A stretch of 54,753 nucleotides of DNA from Clostridia bacterium (GCA_016278615.1 JADQBM010000108.1:1-54753), one strand, 5' to 3'. Counted from the first letter of the stretch, positions 45,607 through 54,631 are shown. Translations and numbers: made by a program. The notes: generated from the sequence alone by a model not told the origin.

Positions 45607-46791
45607 TCATAAGCATTTTTCTTTACTATCTAATGGGACATTAGCTCGTGTACACGCTTTATAAAAGGTTTCATTTTCATCTCTTCCTGTATGTTCACAG
45701 AGGCCACATTGAATGGTTACACCTATATTATAATATTTAAGAAAGTTTTCTTTAACGGTCTTAATAACATGCTCCACTGCCTTTTGAGCTTTATCTGATG
45801 AAGTCTCAGTAAAGATGACAGCAAAAACACCTGAATTAATATATGCTGCAATATCCGTATTGCGAATACATTGATTTACCGTGTAGGCGGCATATTTCAT
45901 GTGATCTTTATTGAATAAAACTCTAGGGTCAGGATCATTTGATTTTATTGAAAATATGGCGATACAAAATGGATTTACATATCGCAAAAATCTATTTTTC
46001 TCTTTTTCCAATTCCTCGACAAACCCTTTCTTACTTAAAAGGCCTGTTGTTTCATCTTTCACCAGATGCATATCAGCATATAACTGTGCAGCAGAGGCCT
46101 TTGTATGGGAGTGATATAGGTATTTAAATTTATGAGCAAGTGCTTTCAAATCATGGTATTCTAATAACACCTTCCAGTTGTTATCCTCTAATACAAGCAT
46201 CTTTGTAAAGCGATACTCCGTTACTTTTCCTGATTGTATATTTTTTTCTGATATATTCACATCAAACTCAATAATCTTTTCGCAATAGATACCATTCAGA
46301 TAGGTACGTTCATATGTATTAAAAATCCGTGTTTCAAAGTTACCAATTCCATATATCTTTGATACAGCCTCTCTCCACTGTATAAATTCATCTAATACAA
46401 TATTCCTTTTATTCCAATTGCTCAGCAAATGATAGGCTTTTTCAAAACTCTTTTGAGAAAGCGCTGTTAAATACGTGTTCAATGCCCCTTGGGCTTTTTC
46501 ATTATGGACTAATTCAAAGCCCTTTTTCCACTCATGATGTTGATGGATAGATTGTTTTAATGATGAATTATTTTTATTGAGCCATAATTTATGAAATTCT
46601 TTTCTTCCTTCTGGATTTTTTAGAACTTCATAGGCTCTATTAATCTTTCTGATTTTTTCTTCGGAATGCTCGCCTCTATTGATATCCGGATGATATTTTT
46701 TACAGAGACGGCGATAGGCCCCTTCAATAACTTCCTGTTCAGCATTATGATGAACCTGAAGAATATGATAATAATCTTCCCATATTTTCAT
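45607..46791 (-). CDS. J-domain / degenerate GGDEF fusion protein
   Basis: A 394-aa protein. An N-terminal J-domain (about 5-70) has the HPD motif at 34-36 (YHPDINRG). A central module (about 93-215) rich in aromatic beta strands (YLTALSQKSFEKAYHLL, NWKVLLEYHDL) looks like an NTF2/SnoaL-like fold. The C-terminus (about 245-390) is a GGDEF fold starting DETTGLLSKKGF, but the GGDEF signature reads NSGVF at 319-323, so cyclase activity is unlikely. ATG at 46791 follows AAGGA and the J-domain begins there. It probably links Hsp70 binding to a nucleotide-sensing or structural GGDEF. It has its own promoter behind the glucokinase gene. Confidence 0.82.
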   Translation of the reverse strand: MKIWEDYYHILQVHHNAEQEVIEGAYRRLCKKYHPDINRGEHSEEKIRKINRAYEVLKNPEGRKEFHKLWLNKNNSSLKQSIHQHHEWKKGFELVHNEKAQGALNTYLTALSQKSFEKAYHLLSNWNKRNIVLDEFIQWREAVSKIYGIGNFETRIFNTYERTYLNGIYCEKIIEFDVNISEKNIQSGKVTEYRFTKMLVLEDNNWKVLLEYHDLKALAHKFKYLYHSHTKASAAQLYADMHLVKDETTGLLSKKGFVEELEKEKNRFLRYVNPFCIAIFSIKSNDPDPRVLFNKDHMKYAAYTVNQCIRNTDIAAYINSGVFAVIFTETSSDKAQKAVEHVIKTVKENFLKYYNIGVTIQCGLCEHTGRDENETFYKACTRANVPLDSKEKCL

Positions 46792-46849
46792 TACAATTTT
46801 CCTTTCAGCTGGTCCAATTTCCTTCAGTGTATTCAGTGTATAATGTATA

Positions 46850-46878
46850 ATTTTATCACATTTTACCATGAGAGTAAA
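46850..46878 (-). promoter_or_regulatory. promoter of the J-domain/GGDEF gene
   Basis: Minus-strand -35 TTTACT (46878-46873), a 17-nt spacer and -10 TAAAAT (46855-46850). It lies about 60 nt before the start codon. Just upstream is an inverted repeat, GTTCTCTG (46895-46902) and CAGAGAAC (46924-46931), possibly a hairpin ending the glucokinase transcript or an operator. Confidence 0.65.
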
Positions 46879-46983
46879 ACTTCTTGAGGATAACGTTCTC
46901 TGCAACAGGAGGGTCATAGGGAACAGAGAACTGTGGAAAGGAGATAAAAATCCTAAAAATATGAAAGCACTGGAAAACTTATC

Positions 46984-47925
46984 TTATAGACTGGTGCATG
47001 ACATAGCTGCTCCAATGATTCCAGCTTTATTGCCAAGTTCAGCTAAAACAATCTTCCCTACAGGAATTTCCTTGAAATACCGATGTTTCATAACTGCCTT
47101 TCTTACTTTTTCGAGAAGATACTCACCTGCCTCGGAAACACCTCCACCAATGATAATAATTTCCGGGTCAATAACGCTGATAATATTTACAATTCCTACC
47201 CCAAGATAGTCAGTCATTCTATTAACTGCTTTTTCAGCCACCTTATCGCCCTTTTTTGCTGCATTAAATATCATTAATCCATTAATTTTCTTAGTACTCC
47301 CCTTTTCAACCTTGGCTAAAATACTATGTTCTTCTTCTATTAACTTACATGTGTATCTAATAAGAGCAACCGCTGAAGAAAAAGTTTCTAAACAGCCACT
47401 TTTACCGCAACTACAAGGATAAAGTCCTTCTCCAACAACCATATGTCCAAATTCAGCAGCGATACAATTGCTACCGTTTATGAGGTTTCCGTCTATCATC
47501 ACCGCGCCTCCAATGCCTGTTCCAATGGTAATCATGACACCATTTTTTATGTTTCTTGTTTTAAATTCTGCAAGTCCGGCTAAGTTTGCATCATTTCCAA
47601 CAAATACAGGGATCCCCAAGGCATCTTCCATAATATCCTTTATGGCTATTTCTTTCCACCCCAAATTAACACATTTTATGACGCACCCTGTCTTAAAATC
47701 AACAGGTCCAGGCACACCTATCCCAATAGACCTGACTGATTCTTTTGAAATATCATTAGACTTCATAATATCTCTTGCTAAAAAAATGATGTCTTCTATC
47801 ATTTCTTCAGGACTTCTTCCACTGTCAGTTGGAATTGATTTATTAAACATCAATTTTTCCTCTGAGTTTAGCAATCCGCCTTTAATATTGGTTCCACCTA
47901 AATCAATTCCTATGTCATACATCAT
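46984..47925 (-). CDS. ROK-family glucokinase
   Basis: A 313-aa sugar kinase. Phosphate-binding DLGGTNIKGG, GVPGPVDF, the catalytic region FVGNDANLAGLAEF, ATP loop TIGTGIGGAVMIDG, and the ROK zinc motif EFGHMVVGEGLYPCSCGKSG followed by CLETFSSAVAL. AGGAGGG precedes ATG. It follows glgP by 22 nt, so it most likely phosphorylates glucose released together with glucose-1-phosphate during glycogen or maltodextrin breakdown. Confidence 0.92.
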   Translation of the reverse strand: MMYDIGIDLGGTNIKGGLLNSEEKLMFNKSIPTDSGRSPEEMIEDIIFLARDIMKSNDISKESVRSIGIGVPGPVDFKTGCVIKCVNLGWKEIAIKDIMEDALGIPVFVGNDANLAGLAEFKTRNIKNGVMITIGTGIGGAVMIDGNLINGSNCIAAEFGHMVVGEGLYPCSCGKSGCLETFSSAVALIRYTCKLIEEEHSILAKVEKGSTKKINGLMIFNAAKKGDKVAEKAVNRMTDYLGVGIVNIISVIDPEIIIIGGGVSEAGEYLLEKVRKAVMKHRYFKEIPVGKIVLAELGNKAGIIGAAMSCTSL

Positions 47926-47947
47926 CCCAACCCTCCTTTATTCTTTA

Positions 47948-50320
47948 TTATTTAACCTCTTCGATTTTCCATATAACATGGGCATACTCTTTAATAGATC
48001 TGTCACTACTAAATTTACCACTATTACACATGTTAATCCAACATTTTCTTGCCCAATCCATTTCATTTCCATATGCTTCATTTATTTTTTCATGAGCTAA
48101 GGCATAGCTTTCAAAATCCTTTAATATAAAATAGTGGTCCGCCATATGCCAATGTGTTCCTTGCAATAAGGCATTAAATAACTCTTTAAACATGCCAGTG
48201 CCTCCATCATTGAAAGTGCCATCAACCAGTGTGTCGACGACACGTTTTAGGCCTGGAACATTTTCATAATATTGTTTGGGGTTATAGTTTGAATATAGTT
48301 TTTCCAGTTCCTCTACATTGGCTCCAAAAATAAAATTATTTTCCCATCCTGCCTCTTCAACAATTTCCACATTGGCACCATCAAATGTTCCAATGGTTGG
48401 AGTGCCGTTAAGCATTAATTTCATATTGCCTGTTCCAGATGCTTCTTTTCCAGCTGTAGATATCTGTTCAGAAACATCTGCCGCGGGAAAGAGCTTTTCA
48501 GCATAGGTGACATTATAATTTTGAATAAAGATCACTTTTATCTTGCTGTTTATTTCTTCATCATTATTTACCATATGGGCAACCTCATTAATGTATTTAA
48601 TGATGGCTTTTGCTCTAAAGTATCCTGGCGCAGCTTTTCCTCCAATAATATAAGTTACTGGTGTAATATTTATATTTGGATTCTCCTTTATTTTATAATA
48701 CCTATATAAAATATGAAAAGCGTTTAGCAATTGTCGCTTATATTCATGAATCCTTTTAACATGAATGTCAAAAATAGAATTGGGCTCTACTATAACATTT
48801 TCTTTAGCTTTTAGATGCTCTGCTAACTGTTGTTTCTTTTTGTGCTTTATTTGTATAAAGCGTTTAAGGATGTCTTCATGGTCTTTATAATTTTCTAATT
48901 TTTTTAACATTTCAAGATTCGCAACCCAATCTCGATTCCCTAATAATTCGGTTATTAAAGAAGATAACTCTTCGTTACTGTAAACCATCCATCTTCTTGG
49001 TGTAATGCCATTGGTAACATTATGAAACTTATCTGGGTATAATGCATACCAATTCTTTAATTCTCGTCTTTTGAGTATCTCTGTATGAAGATAGGCAACT
49101 CCATTAATTGAAAAGCTCCCGAATATTGCAAGCCATGCCATATGAATTTGATGGTTAGAGATAATCTTCATGGATTCTATATTCTCGCCAGGGACTTTTC
49201 TATAATTTAATTCATCTAAGAATTTCCTATCAATACATTCGATGATTTCATATATACGTGGTAACAATTCTCTAAAAATATCTACGTTCCACTTTTCCAA
49301 TGCTTCAGATAAGATTGTATGGTTTGTATAAGCAAAAGTTCTAATGGTTATATTCCATGCTTCATCCCAGGTTAGGCCTTCTTCATCCATTAATATTCTC
49401 ATTAGTTCGGGAATTGCCACAACGGGATGGGTATCATTAAGCTGAATCACATGATAATCAGGAAACTTTATAAATTCCTTCCCGAATTTATGTTTGAATT
49501 TTCGTACCATATCCATTAGAGAAGCTGACACAAAAAAGTACTGTTGTCTTAAACGCAAAAGTTTTCCTTCTCTATGAGAGTCATTGGGATACAAGATTCG
49601 TGAAATATCTTTTGCGCGATTTTTCTCCGACACAGCTAAGTCATACTTTTGATCATTAAAGGCTCCGAAGTCAAAATCTTCTATGGGTTCACTTTTCCAC
49701 AACCTTAACCGATTAATACTTTTGGATTTGTATCCAATAATAGGCGTGTCATACGGAACAGCTCTCACCTTGCTATCTGAATACTGAACAATAATTGAAT
49801 CTTCAATCATTCGAAGGAACCATGGATCATCGTATTCTAACCAATTATCCGTCTTTTCAACCTGAAAACCATTTATGATTTTCTGCTCAAAAATCCCATA
49901 TTCATACCGAATACCATACCCGGTTAAGGGAAGATTGCAAGTTGCACTGGAATCAAGATAACCAGCGGCTAACCTCCCAAGTCCACCATTTCCTAAACCT
50001 GCATCTGCTTCTGCATTTTCTATTTCCTCCAGAGAAAACCCTGCCTTATCCAAAACGTCCTTGACTTCATCATATAGGCTTAAATTTATCAGATTATTTC
50101 CTAAAGCTCTTCCCATTAAGTACTCAGCAGAAAAATAACAAGCTTGCTTTACATCTTCATATCTCTTTTGAGTCTCTATCCAATCATCAGAAATCATTGC
50201 CATAATAGCCTTTCCAATGGCATAATATTTCTCATGTGCCTCCGCATTTTTTAGTGTTTTTGCATATTGTGACTTTAGAACCCTATTTACATTTTCAATA
50301 AAGTTATCCTTTATTGCCAT
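47948..50320 (-). CDS. glgP: glycogen/alpha-glucan phosphorylase
   Basis: A 790-aa GT35 phosphorylase releasing glucose-1-phosphate. Motifs: EADAGLGNGGLGRLAAGYLD, LTGYGIRYEYGIF, QLNDTHPVVAIPELMRIL and the pyridoxal-phosphate segment EASGTGNMKLMLNGTPTIG. ATG at 50320 is preferred to one six codons earlier because GAGAGG lies 10 nt upstream; it starts 5 nt past the malQ stop. It forms the core of malQ - glgP - glucokinase. Confidence 0.96.
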   Translation of the reverse strand: MAIKDNFIENVNRVLKSQYAKTLKNAEAHEKYYAIGKAIMAMISDDWIETQKRYEDVKQACYFSAEYLMGRALGNNLINLSLYDEVKDVLDKAGFSLEEIENAEADAGLGNGGLGRLAAGYLDSSATCNLPLTGYGIRYEYGIFEQKIINGFQVEKTDNWLEYDDPWFLRMIEDSIIVQYSDSKVRAVPYDTPIIGYKSKSINRLRLWKSEPIEDFDFGAFNDQKYDLAVSEKNRAKDISRILYPNDSHREGKLLRLRQQYFFVSASLMDMVRKFKHKFGKEFIKFPDYHVIQLNDTHPVVAIPELMRILMDEEGLTWDEAWNITIRTFAYTNHTILSEALEKWNVDIFRELLPRIYEIIECIDRKFLDELNYRKVPGENIESMKIISNHQIHMAWLAIFGSFSINGVAYLHTEILKRRELKNWYALYPDKFHNVTNGITPRRWMVYSNEELSSLITELLGNRDWVANLEMLKKLENYKDHEDILKRFIQIKHKKKQQLAEHLKAKENVIVEPNSIFDIHVKRIHEYKRQLLNAFHILYRYYKIKENPNINITPVTYIIGGKAAPGYFRAKAIIKYINEVAHMVNNDEEINSKIKVIFIQNYNVTYAEKLFPAADVSEQISTAGKEASGTGNMKLMLNGTPTIGTFDGANVEIVEEAGWENNFIFGANVEELEKLYSNYNPKQYYENVPGLKRVVDTLVDGTFNDGGTGMFKELFNALLQGTHWHMADHYFILKDFESYALAHEKINEAYGNEMDWARKCWINMCNSGKFSSDRSIKEYAHVIWKIEEVK

Positions 50321-50324
50321 TACC

Positions 50325-51824
50325 TCACAGCCTCTCATATAAATCTGTTATTTCATACATTTTTTTAACCAACTTATCTGTCATTTGTTCTTTTGTGACT
50401 CTCCATCTCCAGTTCAAACCCAATGTGGAGGGCGTATTCATCCTTGCAGAAACTCCCAGACCCAGACAGTCTTGCATTGGAGCAATTGCAATATTTGCCG
50501 GTGAGCTCCAAACACTTCGTATGAACCCCCAATGATACCCTTCTCTTCTGGAGAGTTTTAAGTACTTAATGGCATAAGCCTTATAAGATTTTCTCGTGGT
50601 CTTTAACCACCCTATTACCGTTTCGTTGTCATGGGTTCCTGTATAAGCCGCACAATTTTCACGATAATTATGGGGTAAATAAGTGCCTTTCCTTCTATTA
50701 TCAAAGGCGAATAGTAGCACTTTCATGCCTGGGAAACCTGTTTGATCTAAAAGCTCATTTACCTCGGGCGTCAGAAAACCTAAGTCTTCCGCAATAATGT
50801 GTATATCCTGAAAATCTTTTTTAACCTGATTGAAAAACTTAATTCCAGGTCCTTTTACCCATCTGCCATTTACAGATGTATGTTCTCCATAGGGCACTTC
50901 CCAAAAAGACTCAAAACCCCTAAAATGGTCAAATCTTACAATATCATATAGATTTTTACTGGTTTCAATTCTTCTCATCCACCAATCATAGTTGCTTTTC
51001 TCAAGAAATTCCCAATTATAAATTGGGTTTCCCCATAACTGACCTGTTCTGGAAAATGAATCTGGTGGACATCCAGAAACACATTTAGGTATCATGTTTT
51101 TATCCAAAAGAAAAATATCACTATGGGTCCATGTATCCGCACTGTCATAAGCCGTGTAAATTGGGATATCTCCAATAATTTTAATCCCCTTATCATTGGA
51201 ATATTCTTTAAGATTTTTCCATTGTTCAAAAAAGTTATATTGTATAAATACCCAAAAGTTTATCTCATCTTCCAGTTCCCCTCTGTATTCCTTCAAGGTC
51301 TTTTTGTCTCTTTGTTTCAAATTAGTGTCCCATTTAAACCATGGCTTATTATTGAATTTTGTTTTTAAAGACATAAACAATGCATAATCCAAAAGCCAGT
51401 ATTTGTTTTCTTTTTGAAATTCTTGTAGATCATTGATTTCACACCTTTTTGACCTTTTGTAAGCCAATCGAAGAATCGCCATTTTATTTTTTGAAATTTT
51501 TTGATAATCCAGCCTCTTCTTATTTCTTCCATAATTGACATGCTTATATTCTGCTTCTTTAAGCAATCCTTTTCTTCTTAATAAATCAAGACAAATAAAA
51601 TAGGGGTTTCCGGCAAAGGATGAAAAAGTTTGGTAAGGAGAATCGCCGTAACCTGTAGGGCCTAAAGGTAGTATTTGCCAATATTTCTGCCCGGCGCTTT
51701 CAAGGAAATCTACGAAGTCATAGGCCTCTTTACCAAAAGTCCCTATTCCGAATTCTCCTGGCAAAGAGGAAATATGCATCAATATGCCGCTACCTCTTTG
51801 ATTTTTTTTAATATCTGATTTCAT
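50325..51824 (-). CDS. malQ: 4-alpha-glucanotransferase
   Basis: A 499-aa GH77 enzyme that remodels maltodextrins for the phosphorylase. Motifs: GSGILMHISSLPGEFGIGTF, YWQILPLGPTGYGDSPYQ, nucleophile Asp in IVRFDHFRGFESFWEVP, acid/base Glu in IIAEDLGFLTPEV and YTGTHDNETVIGWL. ATG at 51824 is used; the TTG six codons earlier has no binding site. No strong promoter is seen directly before it. The nearest clear one drives the c-di-GMP riboswitch 460 nt upstream, with two terminators in between. Confidence 0.95.
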   Translation of the reverse strand: MKSDIKKNQRGSGILMHISSLPGEFGIGTFGKEAYDFVDFLESAGQKYWQILPLGPTGYGDSPYQTFSSFAGNPYFICLDLLRRKGLLKEAEYKHVNYGRNKKRLDYQKISKNKMAILRLAYKRSKRCEINDLQEFQKENKYWLLDYALFMSLKTKFNNKPWFKWDTNLKQRDKKTLKEYRGELEDEINFWVFIQYNFFEQWKNLKEYSNDKGIKIIGDIPIYTAYDSADTWTHSDIFLLDKNMIPKCVSGCPPDSFSRTGQLWGNPIYNWEFLEKSNYDWWMRRIETSKNLYDIVRFDHFRGFESFWEVPYGEHTSVNGRWVKGPGIKFFNQVKKDFQDIHIIAEDLGFLTPEVNELLDQTGFPGMKVLLFAFDNRRKGTYLPHNYRENCAAYTGTHDNETVIGWLKTTRKSYKAYAIKYLKLSRREGYHWGFIRSVWSSPANIAIAPMQDCLGLGVSARMNTPSTLGLNWRWRVTKEQMTDKLVKKMYEITDLYERL

Positions 51825-51934
51825 CGTCCACTCAACTTTCAAAGCTATTTTTCTTATATTTTGCTTCTTTACCCTTATAGTTATTCTTTTCCTTTAAAAT
51901 CATTTTTTCAATATTTAACCAAAAGTTAAGCATT

Positions 51935-51956
51935 TAAAAAAGTGGCTAACGCCACT
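51935..51956 (-). terminator. terminator between riboswitch region and malQ
   Basis: Minus-strand AGTGGC, GTTA, GCCACT followed by TTTTTA. It is the left end of a GC-rich hairpin-bearing segment (51941-52033). It would stop any transcript that had passed the riboswitch terminator. Confidence 0.7.
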
Positions 51957-52033
51957 CCGCTATGGAACCCTATGGTTCCCTTCGGCGCTGCACCCTCCTT
52001 AATCGGCAAAGGAGTATCCCCTCTGCACTCCCC
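51941..52033. repeat. GC-rich multi-hairpin intergenic segment, possible mobile repeat
   Basis: This stretch is far more GC-rich than its surroundings and contains several small inverted repeats, such as GGAACC(C)/GGTTCC around CTAT and AGTGGC/GCCACT. It has no coding support on either strand. It looks like a REP- or MITE-type insertion between the riboswitch and malQ, but no second copy occurs in the window. Confidence 0.45.
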
Positions 52034-52037
52034 TTTT

Positions 52038-52071
52038 TATATAATAGAAAATCGATATTTTCTATTATATA
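52038..52071. repeat. 15-bp AT-rich inverted repeat
   Basis: TATATAATAGAAAAT (52038-52052) and its complement (52057-52071) around CGAT. It lies between the riboswitch terminator and the GC-rich segment. It may be an end of an inserted element or a second hairpin of the leader. Confidence 0.7.
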
Positions 52072-52102
52072 AAAAAATAGCCTATATTAAAAAATATAGG
52101 CT
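52071..52102 (-). terminator. intrinsic terminator of the c-di-GMP riboswitch
   Basis: Minus-strand AGCCTATATT, loop TTTT, AATATAGGCT followed by ATTTTTTT. It lies about 48 nt past the aptamer, the usual position for a riboswitch expression platform. The aptamer segment CTATAGG could pair with the 5' arm (CCTATA), offering an antiterminator; that pairing is inferred. Confidence 0.88.
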
Positions 52103-52149
52103 TAAAAGTATATATATAAATGATGATAAGATTGGCTTGGTAAATATTT

Positions 52150-52258
52150 ATTGCAAAACAAAACTTCCCTTTCGGGAGCTGGCTGTCATACATTTTCATG
52201 TTTAGACCCTATAGCTTTGCGTCCTTATTTTTCAATAAGTTTGCCTTTTCGGTGGAAA
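52150..52258 (-). promoter_or_regulatory. c-di-GMP-I (GEMM-I) riboswitch aptamer
   Basis: On the minus strand the order of conserved blocks is GGCAAAC, a stem CTTATT-GAAA-AATAAG with a GNRA loop, GACGCAAAGC, GGGTCTAAAC, a small CATGAAAATG stem, and ATGACAGCCAGCTCCCGAAA. These are the hallmark blocks of the class I c-di-GMP aptamer, including the GAAA tetraloop. Closing bases ACTTTCC and GGGAAGT can form P1. The switch has its own promoter upstream and terminator downstream; the next gene in its direction is malQ. Confidence 0.92.
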
Positions 52259-52287
52259 GTAATTCCAAACAATTTTTAATTAACTTA

Positions 52288-52315
52288 ATTGTACCACATC
52301 ATAATTATAAGTCAA
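52288..52315 (-). promoter_or_regulatory. promoter of the c-di-GMP riboswitch
   Basis: Minus-strand -35 TTGACT (52315-52310), a 16-nt spacer and -10 TACAAT (52293-52288). The aptamer starts about 30 nt downstream of the -10. It lies in the gap behind the solute-binding gene at 52354. Confidence 0.88.
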
Positions 52316-52353
52316 CTTTTTTCTGCAAAATTTTACCTTTTTCTCAAATTTTT

Positions 52354-53169
52354 TTATAGGATCAGATTATTTCCAAACCACTTTTTTGAAATTCTTTCAA
52401 GGGTACCATCTTCTTTCATTTCATTTATTATTCGGTCCATTTCTTCTCTAAAAGTATCCTCTTCTTTTCTAAAACCTATTCCATGTAATTCGCTACCCAT
52501 TTCATCTATTATTCTAAATTCAGATGGTCTTTGTTTTATGACGTATTTCCCAAAGGTTTCTTTTACAACGGCAGCATCTATGGCACCTATCCCTAATTGT
52601 GTCATCGCCTCCTGATCCGTATCATATTCTACAATCTCAGCAATAGACTCCACAAATGGTTTATCTTCATCAATAATATGATAACCTTCACTATTTGAAA
52701 CAAGTCCTACGGTTCTATTTTGCATGCTGTCTTTTGACTGGATGTCGGAGTCAGACCGAACAAGCATGATGCTTCGATTATCTACATAGGGTTTAGAAAA
52801 TTCAATCTCTTCATTGGTTTCAGTTTCTGTGTCTATTATGACACCATTAATAACATCTACTTCTTTATTTATGAGCTTCAAGAAACCATTTTCCGAATTA
52901 ATCGTTTCTACCTGGATTTTTAGACCCATTCTATTGGCAACTTCTGTCATAAGTTCCAGATCAAAACCCGCAATCTCATCATTTCTCTCAACAAATGATA
53001 AAGGGGGCATGTCATCGTACAGACCAAGAATAAAGGTTCCTTTCTCTTTGACTTCCTGAAGCGATGTATCTGGAGTATTATCTTCAGGCGGCTCTTCCTG
53101 AGTGCAACCTACAATAATGACACTCAACACACATACAATTAAAATGAATAACCTTGCTTTTCTGATCAT
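52354..53169 (-). CDS. solute-binding lipoprotein, amino-acid ABC type (SBP_bac_3)
   Basis: A 271-aa lipoprotein. The signal peptide KARLFILIVCVLSVIIVGC ends in the lipobox IVGC (Cys22). The mature domain has FILGLYDDMPPLSFVERNDE, IAGFDLELMTEVANRMGL, EVDVINGVIIDTETETNEE, IEFSKPYVDNRSIMLVRSD and a C-terminal GTLERISKKWFG, typical of polar-amino-acid binding proteins. AGGAGG precedes ATG. No permease or ATPase is adjacent, so it works with a distant transporter or as a sensor. Between asnA and this gene no strong terminator is visible. Confidence 0.9.
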   Translation of the reverse strand: MIRKARLFILIVCVLSVIIVGCTQEEPPEDNTPDTSLQEVKEKGTFILGLYDDMPPLSFVERNDEIAGFDLELMTEVANRMGLKIQVETINSENGFLKLINKEVDVINGVIIDTETETNEEIEFSKPYVDNRSIMLVRSDSDIQSKDSMQNRTVGLVSNSEGYHIIDEDKPFVESIAEIVEYDTDQEAMTQLGIGAIDAAVVKETFGKYVIKQRPSEFRIIDEMGSELHGIGFRKEEDTFREEMDRIINEMKEDGTLERISKKWFGNNLIL

Positions 53170-53293
53170 GAGAACGCCTCCTAAAATATTTTTGCAGTCA
53201 TTGATAATTATACTTTATTCCACAAGTCCTGTAAAATGATTAAAAATGGTAAAAGAAAATTAAGAAAATGATCGTGTTATCTAAACCTCAAGT

Positions 53294-54316
53294 TTAAAGC
53301 AAAAATATTTTTTGTTCTTTGCAAATATCGATCATTTCCTTTGGCCAAACCGATACCTGTACTTCCCCAATATGGGCTTTTTCCAAAAAGTACATGCATA
53401 GTCTGGACTGACCGATGCCACCACCAATGGAATAAGGTAATTTTTTTTCAGCAATCATCTGATGAAATTCTAAATTCATTCGATCCATATTCCCTGAAAT
53501 CTCCAGTTGCTTTAATAATGTATCTTCATCAACCCGTATACCCATTGAAGTTATTTCATAAGCCCTCTCAAGTAATGAATTCCATAAAATGATATCCCCA
53601 TTAAGTTCCCAGTCATCATAATCCGGTGCTCTTCCATCATGCTTGATACCCGATTCTAAGACGCCTCCCACTTTCATGACAAAAACAGCGCGTTTTTCTT
53701 TTGCAATGGCATCTTCTCTCTCTTTAGGTGTAAGGCCTGGGAAGGTATTTTCTAACTCTTGAGTTGTAATAAAGTAAATATCCTCAGGGAGTTTTTGATG
53801 CAGTGATGGATACAAGTCACAAATATAATGATCTAATTTTTTTAGGGCCGTATATATTTTTTCAACCACATCCCTAAGATAGGCTTCACAACGGTCTTCT
53901 TTTTCTATGGCTTTTTCCCAATCCCACTGATCCACATAGATAGAGTGCAAATTATCAAGTTCCTCATCTCTTCGGATAGCATTCATGTCTGTATACAAAC
54001 CTGTATGTCGCTGAAAATCATATTTTCCTAATGCCATTCGCTTCCATTTTGCTAAAGATTGAACAATTTCAACTTTCTTTTCGTTTAAATCTTTCAGGGT
54101 AAAATCTACAGGTCTTTCGACACCGTTTAAGTTATCATTGAGCCCTGTCACTGGGTCCACAAATAAAGGGGCGGAAACACGTGTTAAATCTAACTGTTTT
54201 GACAACTCAGCTTCAAAGTAGTCCTTCATTTTCTTGATGGCAATTTCTGTATCCATTAGGCTCAATCCCGGTTTATAGCCCTGGGGTAAGATCAGGCTTT
54301 CCTTCATTGACTTCAT
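53294..54316 (-). CDS. asnA: aspartate-ammonia ligase (asparagine synthetase A)
   Basis: A 340-aa ATP-dependent enzyme making asparagine from aspartate and ammonia, related to class II aminoacyl-tRNA synthetases. Characteristic text: LTRVSAPLFVDPVTGLNDNL, GVERPVDFTLKDL, EIVQSLAKWKRMALGKYDF, HSIYVDQWDWEKAI and GGGIGQSRLCMYFLEKAHIG. AGGAGG lies 8 nt before ATG. An asparagine T-box in the leader shows control by uncharged tRNA-Asn. Confidence 0.97.
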   Translation of the reverse strand: MKSMKESLILPQGYKPGLSLMDTEIAIKKMKDYFEAELSKQLDLTRVSAPLFVDPVTGLNDNLNGVERPVDFTLKDLNEKKVEIVQSLAKWKRMALGKYDFQRHTGLYTDMNAIRRDEELDNLHSIYVDQWDWEKAIEKEDRCEAYLRDVVEKIYTALKKLDHYICDLYPSLHQKLPEDIYFITTQELENTFPGLTPKEREDAIAKEKRAVFVMKVGGVLESGIKHDGRAPDYDDWELNGDIILWNSLLERAYEITSMGIRVDEDTLLKQLEISGNMDRMNLEFHQMIAEKKLPYSIGGGIGQSRLCMYFLEKAHIGEVQVSVWPKEMIDICKEQKIFLL

Positions 54317-54347
54317 TTTTTAGTCCTCCTTAAAATAATTTTAAAAC

Positions 54348-54382
54348 AAAAAACCCCTCATCCCTGATAGGGACGAAAGGTT
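54348..54382 (-). terminator. T-box terminator hairpin of asnA
   Basis: A 14-bp stem with G-U pairs: AACCTTTCGTCCCT (54382-54369) and AGGGATGAGGGGTT (54365-54352), then TTTTTT. It overlaps the region downstream of the T-box sequence, as expected for a terminator that competes with the antiterminator. Confidence 0.92.
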
Positions 54383-54625
54383 GCTTTCGCGGTACCACCC
54401 TTATTAACGAATCATATTCGTTCTCTCAATGTAGGTACAGATATGTCATCGATACCCTACGCCAATAACGGTGCGCCTCCGTCTAAGTCTACTTTCCATA
54501 AAAGATTTTGATTAGATGCTCAGAGATGTTCTTCAATCGTAATATCCGTATCGGCTTTTCACCATCCCGACTCTCTCTTAACTTCATATTACGTCTACTC
54601 TTCTCATCATCGCTTTTCATGAATT
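54348..54625 (-). promoter_or_regulatory. asparagine-specific T-box leader
   Basis: The conserved T-box sequence AGGGTGGTACCGCG is at 54401-54388 on the minus strand. The base of stem I is formed by AGAGAG (about 54576) and CTCT near 54523; the codon directly before the 3' strand is AAC (54530-54528), the specifier for asparagine. This matches the downstream asnA gene. Uncharged tRNA-Asn should favour the antiterminator and raise expression. Confidence 0.93.
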
Positions 54626-54631
54626 TATAAT

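Noticed and set aside
47468-48100. 210-aa plus-strand frame across the glucokinase/glgP boundary
   Set aside because: It overlaps two well-supported genes on the minus strand and has no family resemblance.
51942-52205. 87-aa plus-strand frame in the malQ leader region
   Set aside because: It is antisense to the riboswitch, its terminator and the GC-rich repeat segment; composition follows those elements.
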